A DNA stretch of 64,000 nt from Azolla caroliniana (taxonomy: Eukaryota > Polypodiophyta), in the NCBI GenBank assembly GCA_043228905.1, contig JBHGNT010000004.1:1922001-1986000 (forward strand). Reading direction: 5' to 3'. The notes below the pieces were generated by a model. The model worked only from the letters and a program-made list of their open reading frames with translations. It had not been told where the DNA came from and made no database searches. Each line of letters begins with the position of its first letter. Position 1 is the stretch's first letter. Position numbers and translations under genes: made by a program. This document shows, piece by piece, positions 1 to 9,522 of the stretch.

Positions 1-24
1 AATGCGCTGAACCGGACCTCCCTG

Positions 25-656
25 ATGAGGAAGATAGTGAACCTCAAGTACCGGGACGGCGAGAGTATGGTGGAACACGTAAGCACGTTCATGGGATTCG
101 TGAACCAGCTTGCGGCGATCAAGTTCCCGTTGGAGGATGCAATGCAAGCCATCATCCTGATGTGTACATTGCCGGAAAGCTGGGAGAACTTGGTGGTGAC
201 TCTCAGCACCTCCTGCACCGAAGATAACTTGTCCCTACAAACGGTAAAGACAAGTATTTTGAACGAAGAACGCGTCGGAGAGATAAAGAACCGGCCTCCG
301 ACTCGAAGGCGCTGCTTACCGAATCGGAACGGGGAAGACAACGGAACCGGAGTCCGCAAAGACGGGAGAAGTCGGGGACCCGGTCGCAGTCAAGAGGAAG
401 GCCCACATGCTTCCACTGTGGGAAGCCGGGGCACTTCCGGAAGAATTGTCGGCATTACCGAAAAGACAACGGAGCCGACGACACCGATTCGAAGAAGTCA
501 CCGGAGCGAAACGGTGCATACCGGGGAGCCACGGACCGGAGAGGTCCGGATCGGCGAGGGCAGGACCGGAAAGGAACGACGGCACTCGCGGCAAGTGAAG
601 AAGAGATAATGCTCATTACCGAAGAGAGGGAGCTGAACCTTGCCGTGAAGAGATGA
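25..656 (+). pseudogene. Copia-1 gag, frameshifted
   Basis: The first about 90 residues resemble the retrotransposon gag domain of plant copia elements (a motif such as LPESWENLV is visible). The zinc knuckle CFHCGKPGHFRKNC (CX2CX4HX4C) is encoded at 408-449, but in a different frame from the N-terminal part that starts at 25. A frame change must lie between about 280 and 408. The zinc-knuckle frame stops at TGA 654-656, just as the protease frame opens at 653. Gag would form the virus-like particle and bind element RNA in the cytoplasm. The true start is outside the window, and this copy cannot encode normal gag. Confidence 0.8.
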
Positions 657-1250
657 CCTGGGTGGTCGATTCCGGAGCGTCGTTCCACCTGACCCCGGAG
701 AAGAAATACTTCTCATCCTACACAGCCGGTGAGCACGGCTGTGTCCGGATGGGAAATGAAGGTACATGCCGGATTGCCGGCATAGGAGACGTGTGGCTGA
801 TGACATCAACCGGATGCAAGATGCTGCTTAAGGATGTTCGACACGTTCCGGAGGTTCGATTGAACCTGATTTCGGCCGGGAGGCTAGACGATGAAGGCTA
901 CACGGGTAGCATCCGGAACGGTGTCATGAAGTTCAGCAAAGGGAGCCTGATAGTGGCTCGGGCCCGGAAGGTCAACACACTGTACCTGATGAATTCCCGG
1001 CTATGTCCGGAGGAGCTGAACGTGGCAGCTGACACTGCCGGTGAGCTGTGGCACAAGAGACTGTGCCACATGAGCGAGAAGGGGATGAAGAGGCTTGCAG
1101 AAGACAACCTTATTCCAGTGAAGTATGTGCATCTGGAGAAGTGCACCGATGCCTGGCCGGTAAGCAGAACCGAGCCTCCTTCCACTCAAGGCCACCGACG
1201 AGACGTAGCGCACCATTGGAGTTGGTGCACACTGACGTGTGTCAAGTAGA
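653..1250 (+). pseudogene. Copia-1 protease and pre-integrase region
   Basis: The aspartic protease motif WVVDSGASFHLT, with catalytic D in DSG, is at the start of this frame. The GAG-pre-integrase zinc-binding stretch follows (ELWHKRLCHMS, then KCTD at about 1140). The expected second CxxC half continues in another frame (CLAGKQNRASF), so about one base is missing near 1150. The protease would cut the Gag-Pol polyprotein. The ATG at 653 is probably not a real start: it sits where the gag frame is lost, and copia elements make one polyprotein. Confidence 0.85.
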
Positions 1251-2226
1251 AACGAAGTCACATGGCGGAGCCCAGTACTTCGTGACATTCATTGATGACC
1301 ACAGCCGGAAGCTGTGGACGGCACCGTTGAAGACAAAGGACCAAGTGTTGTGTGTCTTCAAAGAACTCCACGCGAGAGTGGAAAGGGAATCCGGCAAGAA
1401 GCTGAAAGTGATACGAGCGGATAACGGAGGGGAATACCGGGGGCAGTTCGCGGAGTACTGTCGCTCGAAGGGAATCCGGCTTGAGTTTACTGTGCCGAAG
1501 ACGCCGGAACTGAACGGGCTGGCCGAGAGGATGAACCGGACCATAATGGAGAGGGTCCGGAGTATGTTGGCGCATGCGAAATTACCCAAGGGGTTTTGGG
1601 TTGAGGCAATGTCAACGGCGACATACGTGATAAACAGATCACCCTCAGTACCTTTGGACGGAGACACGCCGCAGAGAGTGTGGACCGGTAGGGAAGTATC
1701 CTACCGGCATCTGAAGGTGTTCGGGTGTCTCGCATATGTGCATGTGGCAAAGGACCGGAGAGGAAAGTTAGATCCAAAGACCCGGCCATGCATATTCCTC
1801 GGTTACGGCGACAACGAGTTCGGCTACTGAGTATGGGACCCGGTCGACAAGAAGATATTCAGGAGTCGAGATATCATCTTCATGGAGGACAAGACACTCG
1901 CCGACTGGGAGTCGGAGAAGAAGATGAAGAGCTCCAAGTCGACCGGTGAGGATCAACTCTACGAGGAGCAGTCCCGACCGGCAAGGGACCGGTTAGGACT
2001 CGAGGATCCGGCCGAAGACGGTGAAGAAACAGAACCGGCCGAGGAAGATGAAACTGATACCGGAACCGGCCCCGATCCCGAAATGGATTCGGATGAAGAG
2101 GAAACGGAAGGGCCGGTTACCGAAGCTCCGGAACGGAGATATCCTCTAAGAGAGAAGGGCCCCCCGGAGATTTCCGGAACCAGAGCACGTGCTGCTAACC
2201 GACGAGGGGGAGCCGGAGAGTTTTGA
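1153..2226 (+). pseudogene. Copia-1 integrase with one nonsense codon
   Basis: The integrase core has the DDE residues in LVHTDVC, RADNGGEY and NGLAERMNRT, followed by the conserved FGCLAYVHV and IFLGYGDNEFGY region. TGA at 1828-1830 interrupts this last motif. The same frame then continues (VWDPVDKKIF and so on) to 2226, so the stop is a point mutation, probably CGA to TGA. After the acidic linker, the YPLREK motif at about 2140 lies in this frame, but the RT that follows is in another. A small indel near the G/C-rich run at 2155-2166 explains that. The product would insert the cDNA into the genome, and this copy is inactive. Confidence 0.85.
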
Positions 2227-3781
2227 AGAAGCAAAGCTTGACACCCATAGCCGCAGGTGGTTAAGTGCCATGCAGGAGGAGATGGATTCCCTGCATGAGA
2301 ACCACACATATGAACTTGTTGAGTTGCCGAAAGGAAAGCGGGCACTTCGAAACAAGTGGGTGTTCAAGCTGAAACCGGGAGATGCCGGAAACCCCCCGAG
2401 ATACAAAGCCAGGATCGTGGTGAAGGGGTTCCAGCAGAAGAAGGGCGTCGATTTCGACGAGATATTTGCCCCGGTAGTGAAGATGACCTCCATCCGGACG
2501 GTGCTGAGCATAGCGGCAAGCATGGACCTCGAGGTAGAACAGATGGACGTGAAGACGGCATTCCTTCACGGTGACCTCGAAGAAGAGATCTACATGCAGC
2601 AACCGGAAGGATTCGAGAAGAAAGGGAAGGAGCACCTGGTATGCCGGTTGAAGAAGAGCCTTTACGGACTGAAGCAGGCTCCCCGGCAATGGTACCGGAA
2701 GTTCGACTCCTTCATGACCGACGAAGGGTACCACAAAACGCAGTCCGATCACTGCGTGTTTGTGAAGAAGTTCGAAGGAGGAGACTTTCTAATACTCCTC
2801 CTATACGTGGACGACATGTTGATCGTCGGACGGGACCAGGTCAAGATACAGACGCTGAAGAAAGCGCTTCACCGAACCTTCTCAATGAAGGACCTGGGTC
2901 CGGCGAGGCAAATACTAGGAATGCACATCATCCGGGACCGGAAGAAGAAGCAGTTGTGGCTGTCACAGGAGAAGTACGTGACAAAGGTGCTTCACCGGTT
3001 CAACATGTCGGAAGCAAGACCGGTCGGGTCAACCCTCCCGGCAAACTGCAAGTTGTCCAGCAAACAAAGCCCCAAGACGAAGGCTGAGAAGGAGGACATG
3101 ATGAAAGTACCATATGCCTCTGCTGTCGGAAGCTTGATGTACGCAATGGTGTGTACAAGACCGGACATAGGATATGCAGTTGGAGTGGTGAGCCGGTACA
3201 TGAGCAATCCCGGCAAAGAGCACTGGAACGCGGTCAAGTGGATACTCCGATACCTAAAGGGCACGGCAAACGTGTGCCTCCGATTCGGCTCCGGTAAGCC
3301 CGAACTCGACGGCTTTACTGATTCGGATATGTCGGCTGATGAAGATACCAGCCGGTCCACATCAGGGTATGTGATGACGTATGCAGTGGGAGCTGTTTCG
3401 TGGCAGTCGAGGCTGCAGAAGACGGTTGCGTTGTCAACCACGGAGGCGGAGTACATGGCGGTTGTTGAAGCCGGCAAGGAAATAATATGGATGAAGGACT
3501 TCATTAGAGAGCTCGGTATCCGGCAAGAGGAGTACCGACTCTACTGCGACAGTCAGAGTGCCATCCACCTTGCGAAGAACGCGGCCTATCACTCCCGAAC
3601 GAAGCACATCCAGCGAAGATATCACTGGATCCGGGAAAGGATAGAAGACCAGGAGTTCGTGCTGACGAAGATCCACACGGAAGAGAACGGGTCAGATATG
3701 CTGACCAAAGTGCTCACACCCGACAAGCTGGAAGCGTGCCGGAAGAGGGTCAGACTGGAAAGACATCCCATGCCGAAGTGA
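2189..3781 (+). CDS. Copia-1 reverse transcriptase and RNase H
   Basis: One uninterrupted frame of about 530 codons covers the whole copia RT and RNase H. RT landmarks are NKWVFKLK, VEQMDVKTAFLHGDL, LKKSLYGLKQAPRQWY and the catalytic LLYVDDMLIVG. RNase H landmarks are DGFTDSDMS, STTEAEYMA and LYCDSQSAIHLAKN, ending with the ADMLTK-like NGSDMLTKVLT. GTG at 2189 is only where the open frame becomes recognisable. The native protein would be translated as part of Gag-Pol, and upstream lesions prevent that here. The TGA at 3779-3781 overlaps the polypurine tract, as is normal for copia. The domain is intact, but I infer that it is not expressed as a functional polyprotein. Confidence 0.9.
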   Translation: MLLTDEGEPESFEEAKLDTHSRRWLSAMQEEMDSLHENHTYELVELPKGKRALRNKWVFKLKPGDAGNPPRYKARIVVKGFQQKKGVDFDEIFAPVVKMTSIRTVLSIAASMDLEVEQMDVKTAFLHGDLEEEIYMQQPEGFEKKGKEHLVCRLKKSLYGLKQAPRQWYRKFDSFMTDEGYHKTQSDHCVFVKKFEGGDFLILLLYVDDMLIVGRDQVKIQTLKKALHRTFSMKDLGPARQILGMHIIRDRKKKQLWLSQEKYVTKVLHRFNMSEARPVGSTLPANCKLSSKQSPKTKAEKEDMMKVPYASAVGSLMYAMVCTRPDIGYAVGVVSRYMSNPGKEHWNAVKWILRYLKGTANVCLRFGSGKPELDGFTDSDMSADEDTSRSTSGYVMTYAVGAVSWQSRLQKTVALSTTEAEYMAVVEAGKEIIWMKDFIRELGIRQEEYRLYCDSQSAIHLAKNAAYHSRTKHIQRRYHWIRERIEDQEFVLTKIHTEENGSDMLTKVLTPDKLEACRKRVRLERHPMPK

Positions 3782-3791
3782 AGGGGGAGTT
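3781..3791 (+). other. Copia-1 polypurine tract
   Basis: The purine run AAGGGGGAG, followed by TT, lies directly before the TGTTGGGAT start of the 3' LTR. This is where plus-strand DNA priming starts in LTR elements. Confidence 0.8.
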
Positions 3792-3865
3792 TGTTGGGAT
3801 TACGGTCCCTCCGGATGGGATGGTCGGATGTCCGGGAATCGGGGATGAAGACCCCGGTTACGGAG

Positions 3866-4048
3866 CCGGATGATGAAGACCCCGGCTACGGAGCCGGATG
3901 ATGAAGACCCCGGTTACGGAGACCCCGGTTACGGAGCCGGATGATGAAGACCCCGGCTACGGAGCCGGATGATGAAGACCCCGGCTACGGAGCCGGATGA
4001 TGAAGACCCCGGTTACGGAGCCGGATGATGAAGACCCCGGCTATGGAG
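3866..4048 (+). repeat. 28-bp minisatellite in the Copia-1 LTR
   Basis: Six full 28-bp units, each beginning CCGGATGATGAAGACCCCGG, plus one 15-bp partial unit near 3915. They differ mainly at one C/T site (GGCTAC or GGTTAC). A degenerate copy precedes them at about 3843. The array lies in U3, upstream of the TATA box, so it could act as an enhancer-like block. That role is inference. Confidence 0.9.
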
Positions 4049-4159
4049 CCGGATGACGAATGTACCCGGAGAGAGATCCGGATGCGGGGACATATTTGTG
4101 AATATGTTTGCCAAGGGCCCTTGAGGCTATATTTGTAAATAGCTCGAAAGTCATATGTG

Positions 4160-4167
4160 TATAAATA
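4160..4167 (+). promoter_or_regulatory. LTR TATA box
   Basis: TATAAATA in the context TCATATGTGTATAAATATGAC. The same context is conserved in the solo LTR at 7126-7133. It would set the transcription start of the element. Confidence 0.55.
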
Positions 4168-4520
4168 TGACTTAGGGCAAACAGTTTTATGTTGTTGCTA
4201 ATTTTTCTTGTTTTCACTCAGAGGGAGTGAAGAGAGCAGCCGAGAGAGAGAGAGACGAAGAGGTCGTTGCCTCTGTGTATTACCGCCGCCTGTGGCGAAG
4301 ACAGTGAGCTCAAGGTTGTTGCCTTGTAGCCTCACCATTGTACATCTCTGTTTGTAGTGATAGTTGGAGTTTGAGGACTCCCGTGGTTTTTCCCATTTAG
4401 GGCTTTCCACGTAAAACATCCAGTGTACTCTTCTCTCTATTGATCTACGTGCATTTGTATTTCCTGTTTTCTGTGAGTTTATCCTATTCCTCGGTTGTGG
4501 CCGAGAACCGTTGTACAACA

Positions 4521-4718
4521 TGAAGGACTCCGGATTCTTGCCGCTAGTGCTAGAAGGCTTCTCCATAGTTCGGCTGAAGAAGGAAGAGGCGGACCGCGCG
4601 GAACAACGGGTCCAGGAGGTCACCGGATGGGACGATCTGGTCGAAGAGAAAATGGGCTTCCTAGAAGCTGCTTGCCAGAACTACGAGGTTCTGGTGGAAG
4701 ACAAACGAGCAAGAAAGG

Positions 4719-4751
<33 letters not shown>

Positions 4752-5427
4752 CCCCTGCAGAGGTATAACCCGGTTCGGACCGAAACCGACCAGTGCCGGC
4801 AACCCAGGTGTGTCGGCCGGGAAGAAGCAGGCGGGGTTTCGGTTGGAAGGAGTTCCACGACTCCATCGTAGACTTGGTGAAGATGAAAAGGCTGTCGAAA
4901 GAGCCAGAGCTGGAGAAGCCGGTGGAAGTGCGAACGACGCACATAGAGGACGCGGCCTTAGAAGACGAGTTGGCGGAAAGCCACTACGCGAAGCCGCATT
5001 GGGCCAGGGCGACGTTCCAGAACCGGTGGTGGCCTTGGTAGACCATGGGTCCGAAATCAACCTAATGTCCATGGATTTCTACAAGAGGGGTAAATGGCCG
5101 ATCAACACCAAGCACGGGTAGAAGATACGCGCGGCGACGCGTGCTACGGAGGAGCTGCATGGGGCGTGCCCGAATATACGCGTAAAGGTCGGTGACATCG
5201 AGATAGATCAACATTTCTTCGTGTAGGAAACATCCTCGCACCCGGTGATTCTCGGCGAACCATACATTACGGCAGCGCGCATGGAGACGAAAGTGCTGGA
5301 CAACGGTTCGGCGTACGCACGCATCAAGAGCCAGGACGGTCGGCATTCCGTCGAATTCATGACCACACGACCGAACCATGAGAGGAACCGCGCGACCCTC
5401 GATAGCGGCAGCCGAGGGGATTTTTAG
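4521..5427 (+). pseudogene. Gypsy-A gag C-terminus and aspartic protease
   Basis: The sequence matches the middle of Gypsy-B gag-pro (EEADRAEQRVQEVTGW, then FHDSIVDLVK in another frame). The retropepsin-like domain follows, with VALVDHGSEINLMS as the active-site motif, and HPVILGEPYIT. Compared with B, TAG at 5119-5121 replaces Trp and TAG at 5224-5226 replaces Gln. Both are C-to-T type changes typical of methylated repeats. A 30-base poly-G tract replaces part of the linker at 4721-4750. The closing stop TTTTAG at 5427 is conserved in B and is probably the native end of gag-pro. Confidence 0.85.
4721..4750. repeat. Poly-G tract, 30 G
   Basis: Thirty consecutive G lie inside Gypsy-A gag. At this place B has a mixed G/C-rich stretch coding for Gly, Ala and Pro. 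This is either a real expansion or a sequencing or assembly artefact. Confidence 0.9.
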
Positions 5428-5504
5428 AGAGGGCTATCAAGGCGTGGGGCCGTGGTAGTCCGAACGTACCAGAAGAACCCCACACATGTAAAGTAGATAG
5501 GAAG

Positions 5505-6630
5505 TTTTGGTTCTCCAAAAACGGAGGTTGTACTATAACCGGCGTCATTGGCCGGGAGAGGAAGCGAGCGGAGGAGCGGCTCAGGGGATGCGGAGTCCTC
5601 TTCCTCGATGAAGACATCAGCGGCGCCGTCGAGGCGGTCTCTTTTGACGACACCTTGGGCGAACTGCGAAAGGTGATCGGTGAAGACCTTAGAGAAGACC
5701 GGACCGTTCCGGTATGGTCAATGGGAATGTACGAAGTCATCGCGGACTTCAGGGAAAGGATCGGGTCGGATCGGACGGCCCGCGTGGATACAAAGTACAA
5801 GACCGTGGACTGAAAGGTGACGCCAGTAGCGGTAGCCTTGCCGGAGGGCAGCGAGGAGCGGATAAAAGGGGTCGCGTCGGACCCGAGTTTACGGAATCCG
5901 GCTGGCATAGAGCACTGGTTCACCGACATAACGCTACGGGAGCTCAAGGTTGGTGGGGGCGGCTTTCTACTGCCGGCAGAGGAGGACAGGTTTCGGAGAA
6001 TTCTCGGAAGGCATGGGAAAGCCTTCGCGTTCTCGCCATAGGAGATCGGGTGCGTGGACCCGACGATCGTTGAACCGATGGTGATTTTCACGGTACCGCA
6101 TGTACCATGGAATCTCAAACCGATTCCAGTGCCGAGAGCTCACATTCCGAAGTTGATGGAGCTTCTGAAGCAAAAGGTGGAGATGGGCATCCTCGAATTG
6201 TCGAGTGCCCCGTATTCGAATCGGTGGTTTACGGTGCTGAAGAAGAACGGCACGCTGCGCTTCATTCAAGACCTGGAACCAATCAACAAGGTGACCATCC
6301 GTAATGCAGGAATCGGACCGACCATAGACGAGGTCGCAGAGGCCTTCGCCGGAAGGTCGATTTAGTCTGTCGGTGATCTGTACTCGGGGTACGATCAGTT
6401 CCAACTAGTCGTCGAGAGCAGAGACATTATGACGATGTGTACCCTGCCACAAGGAGGGATGAAGTCAGTGGCTCACATGGTGAATGTGATGAACAAAGTG
6501 CTCAGGGATTGTATCCTGGACATCACCATGTCATTCTTAGACGACATCCCGATCAAGGGATGCCCGGTGGAGAAAAAGGACGAGGCAATCGGGCATCTCA
6601 CATCGATGACTGCGAGAAGGTGCTATAGAG
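5505..6630 (+). pseudogene. Gypsy-A reverse transcriptase, N-terminal part
   Basis: In one reading frame with stops, the sequence follows B pol from its start: SFDDTLGELRK, KNGTLRFIQDLEP, DLYSGYDQFQL, CTLPQGG and the catalytic FLDDIPIKG. Stops lie near 5812, 6041 and 6364. Two small deletions relative to B remove about eight residues before CTLPQGG and about ten after the catalytic loop, the second with a frame change. The segment breaks at 6635, where the solo LTR was inserted, and resumes at 7486. Confidence 0.85.
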
Positions 6631-6635
6631 ACTAG

Positions 6636-7485
6636 TGTTGGGATTTCGGTCCCTCCGGATGGGATGTCCGGAGATGAATGACGGCAAGCCCGGTTTCCTT
6701 TCGGAGCCGGATGATGAAGACCCCGGCTACGGAGCCGGATGATGAAGACCCCGGCTACGGAGCCGGATGATGAATACCCCGGCTACGGAGCCGGATGATG
6801 AAGACCCCGGCTACGGAGCCGGATGATGAATACCCCGGCTACGGAGCCGGATGATGAAGACCCCGGCTACGGAGCCGGATGATGAATACCCCGGTTACGG
6901 TGCCGGATGATGAAGACCCCGGCTACGGTGCCGGATGATGAAGACCCCGGCTACGGAGCCGGATGATGAATACCCCGGCTACGGAGCCGGATGATGAAGA
7001 CCCCGGTTACGGAGCAGGATGACGAATGTACCCGGAGGGAGATCCGGATGCGGGGACATATTTGTGAATATGTTTGCCAAGAGCCCTTGAGGCTATATTT
7101 GTAAATAGCCCGAAAGTCATATGTGTATAAATATGACTTAGGGCAAACAGTTTATGTTGTTGCTTAATTTTCATGCGAAGTGAGAGCAGCCGAGAGAGAG
7201 AGAGAGAGAGAGGGACGAAGAGGTCGTTGCCTCTGTGTATTGCCGCCGCCTGTGGCGAAGACAGTGAGCTCAAGGTTGTTGCCTTGTAGCTTCACCAGTG
7301 TACATCCCTGTTCATAGTGATAGTTGGAGGTTGAGGACTCCCGTGGTTTTTCCCGTATAGGGTTTTCCACGTTAATCCCTGTGTATCGCGTCTTTCTCTG
7401 TATTTCCTATTTTCTGCTGCATTGATCCGCGATTACTCGGTTGTGGCCGAGCGGTGAAGGTGAATCGAAGCGTTGATTCCCGACA
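6636..7485 (+). mobile_element. Solo LTR of the Copia-1 family
   Basis: It starts TGTTGGGATTTCGG and ends TCCCGACA (ends inverted at 7 of 8 bases). It is flanked by perfect 5-bp target duplications ACTAG at 6631-6635 and 7486-7490. Removing the insert and one ACTAG rejoins the gypsy RT sequence. There is no internal coding region, so this is a solo LTR left by recombination between two LTRs. TATAAATA at 7126-7133 is conserved with the 3' LTR at 3792-4520. Confidence 0.93.
6707..7014 (+). repeat. 28-bp minisatellite, 11 units
   Basis: Exactly eleven units of 28 bp with the same core as the array at 3866-4048. Units with GAAGACC and GAATACC alternate over much of the array, suggesting expansion by two-unit blocks. 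Confidence 0.92.
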
Positions 7486-9146
7486 ACTAGAAGGCGCGAG
7501 GCTCACCTTCTCCGGGGAAAAGTCGGCCTTCGGGCAATCAGAGATCATGGTCGTCGGGCACCTATGCGGACCATACGGTCGGAAACCGTCTCCGGCCAAG
7601 GTGGAAGCCATCTCCGCGATGAAGCATGACTGCAATTCGGTCACGGAGGTCCGCAGATTCTTGGGAGCATGCGCGTTCTACCACATCTGGATCCTGCACT
7701 ACGCACATGTCGCGGAACCCTAAACCCTAAACGCCTCTACGGACTATTGAAAAACGGGCTTAGCTTTGAGTGCAGGACGGAGCACACGGAGTCGGTACGG
7801 AGACTAAAGGAGGCGCTTACGGTAGCGCCGGCTCTCCGTAAAGCGGTTTACGGCAAGGATGTTCCCATCTGCGTGACAGTGGAAACCAGCCCGACCGGGA
7901 TTGGGTGGGTAATTAGTTAGGAGGACAAGGACGGCATACGATTCCCGATCCGGTTTGGGGTGAAGGTATTCAGTGAGCGGCAGCGAGGATACACCCAAGT
8001 TAAGCGCGAGCTTTGGGGTGTCGTTTCGGCAGTCAAGGCCGACAAGGATTATCTGATCGGGACGGAGGTGATCATCGAGACGGACTGCCTGCCAATACTC
8101 CGCATGGTTTCCGAATGCGCGACGCCGGACCTAGCAATGCTCCGGTGGATAGCGTACATTAAGTCCCTGAACCCGGAGATACGGCACATCTCCGGAAAGG
8201 ATAACGCCATGGCCGACATGCTTTCGAGAGCAAGGTTCAACGACGAAGGCGGCATGGTTTCGGATGACGAAGAAGTCGACGAGGACTTCTTCGGGTCGGC
8301 TAACACAGCAATGAGGGAAAGGGACACTCCGACGCTTAACAAATTTGACGAAAGCAGGTACGATCGGGAGTGGCTCCAAATCGGGAGGTTCCTACGGATG
8401 ATGACGCCAGACGTAGCATGGACGAGAGAAGAGGCGATCCGGGTATGGAAGAAGGCGTACCGATTCTTCCTACAGGAGAAGAGAAACGACATCCTGCTCC
8501 GAGTAGCGACAAAGAAAGAAGAACAGGAGGAACTACTGGCCGCATTTCACGAGAGTCCCTGAGCCGGGCACCGCGGAACGTGGGCCACGTTCGAGAAGTT
8601 GAAGGAGAAGTAATGGTGGTCGGGGCTGTACCAGGACGTGCATCGGTTCGTAACGACTTGCGAAAGCTGTCAGATGCACTCCGTAGTCCGACAACGGGAC
8701 GAGCTACACCCGACCTACCTACCTACGGTCCATTTCAAGTGGATGGTGGACTTGGTGACGATGCCGATGGGGGTAGGACAGATGCGATACCTGGTGCTTG
8801 CACGGGAAGACTTAACGAACCAGGTGGAAGGCCGTGCACTGCAAAGCAAGACAACCGTGACGGTATGCCGATTCCTGATTGAAGAAGTAGTGTGTCGGTA
8901 CGGGTGCGTCGGGAGGATCGTGGCGGACCGGGGAGAGCTGGATGCGCGGGAGGTTGAGGAGTTGTTCAACTAGCTAGGCGTCAAACTCTCCCTCACTACG
9001 GCATACAATCCGGAGGCGAACGGAAAAGTAGAACGTGGGCACGGGCCAATCGTAAAGGCGTTGGTGCGTGCATGCGGAGGGCAGGTCGGGAATTGGCCGC
9101 GACTCCTTCCTTACGCACTGTGGGAAAGGAGGCACTCCCCTTTTTT
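7486..9146 (+). pseudogene. Gypsy-A RT end, RNase H and integrase
   Basis: The segment continues RT (ARLTFSGEKSAFGQSEI), then RNase H (IIETDCLPIL, ISGKDNAMADMLSRA), then the integrase zinc finger (HRFVTTCESCQMHS) and core (MVDLVTMPMG, NPEANGKVERGHG). Stops replace B residues at 8560-8562, near 8611 and near 8971. About ten codons present in B (GYLWKHPKK region) are missing near 8475. A 14-bp telomere-like insert at 7718-7731 shifts the frame. The match ends at LLPYALWE, where a poly-G tract begins. Confidence 0.87.
7718..7731 (+). other. Interstitial telomere-type insert (CCCTAAA)2
   Basis: Two perfect plant telomere heptamers lie inside the gypsy sequence. Gypsy-B has an uninterrupted HVAEPLYGLL codon run at this place. 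The insert adds about 14 bp and a TAA codon. Confidence 0.85.
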
Positions 9147-9161
9147 GGGGGGGGGGGGGGG
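9147..9161. repeat. Poly-G tract, 15 G
   Basis: Fifteen G lie exactly at the junction between the end of Gypsy-A similarity and an LTR-like segment. The junction may be a rearrangement or an assembly join. Confidence 0.85.
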
Positions 9162-9449
9162 AACTATTTAAGGAGAGGGGAGAAGGAGGAAAAATATCGC
9201 GCGTTGGCGAGGATGAAGTCCTGCTGCAGAACCGAGTGCCGAGCTCTCTCTTCTCCTCCTCTGGTCGTCGGTCTCTGTGGGTGTCGGGAGTTCGCTGCCT
9301 CTGCTTTGTTGACAACCCGTGTGCTTCAAGCAGAGGCTCTCCCCGTTTTGGTTCTTGGAGTTGTGTGGCAGTCGTCTGTGTGCGTGAGTAGGACCCCGTG
9401 TCGGGCCCATTACCGGGTTGCCTGTTCGTGGACAGTTTTCTTCACGACA
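9162..9449 (-). repeat. Partial LTR at the 3' end of Gypsy-B
   Basis: On the minus strand it starts TGTCGTGAAGAAAAC directly after the polypurine tract of Gypsy-B, as a 3' LTR should. Its first about 30 bases match the B 5' LTR. Further in I cannot align the two LTRs by eye, and no TG start is present at the left edge. It is truncated or chimeric. Confidence 0.6.
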
Positions 9450-9461
9450 TCCGCCCCCACC
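9450..9461 (-). other. Gypsy-B polypurine tract
   Basis: On the minus strand GGTGGGGGCGGA lies directly before the LTR start TGTCGTGAAG. Element D has the same tract at 20516-20527. Confidence 0.8.
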
Positions 9462-9522
9462 TAACCGCGCATCCACCGGCATGCGCCAAATTGAGTTGGG
9501 ATGGAGAAAACCGGTCCAGCCT

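Larger units (their letters stand above)
1..4520 (+). mobile_element. Ty1/copia LTR retrotransposon, 3' part (Copia-1)
   Basis: The order gag, protease, integrase, reverse transcriptase, RNase H, polypurine tract and 3' LTR is seen on the plus strand, which is the copia order (integrase before RT). The 5' LTR and the start of gag lie left of the window. Gag, protease and integrase are broken by frame changes and one nonsense codon, while RT-RNase H is a single open frame. The element therefore decayed in places but is fairly young. The right edge joins directly to gypsy coding sequence at 4521, so Copia-1 was inserted into Gypsy-A. Confidence 0.9.
3792..4520 (+). repeat. Copia-1 3' LTR
   Basis: It starts TGTTGGGATTACGG after the polypurine tract and ends ACAACA, so it has short inverted ends (TGTTG and CAACA). 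The right edge is where gypsy coding similarity begins (KDSGF...). It is homologous along its length to the solo LTR at 6636-7485, including a TATA box, a purine-rich leader and an end region with CTCGGTTGTGGCCGAG. The exact 3' base is uncertain because the left target duplication is outside the window. Confidence 0.8.
4521..9147 (+). mobile_element. Ty3/gypsy element, degenerate (Gypsy-A)
   Basis: Gag, protease, RT, RNase H and integrase segments follow one another on the plus strand and match Gypsy-B (minus strand, 9523-15143) throughout. It is interrupted by Copia-1 at its left edge and by a solo LTR at 6636-7485. Several in-frame stops, small deletions and a poly-G tract show that it is dead. 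Its 5' part is left of the window. Its 3' part (end of integrase, polypurine tract and perhaps the LTR) is lost at the poly-G tract at 9147. Confidence 0.88.

Noticed and set aside
4620-5072. Minus-strand frames with long Pro runs
   Set aside because: The Pro run is the complement of the 30-G tract, and the rest is antisense of Gypsy-A gag-protease.
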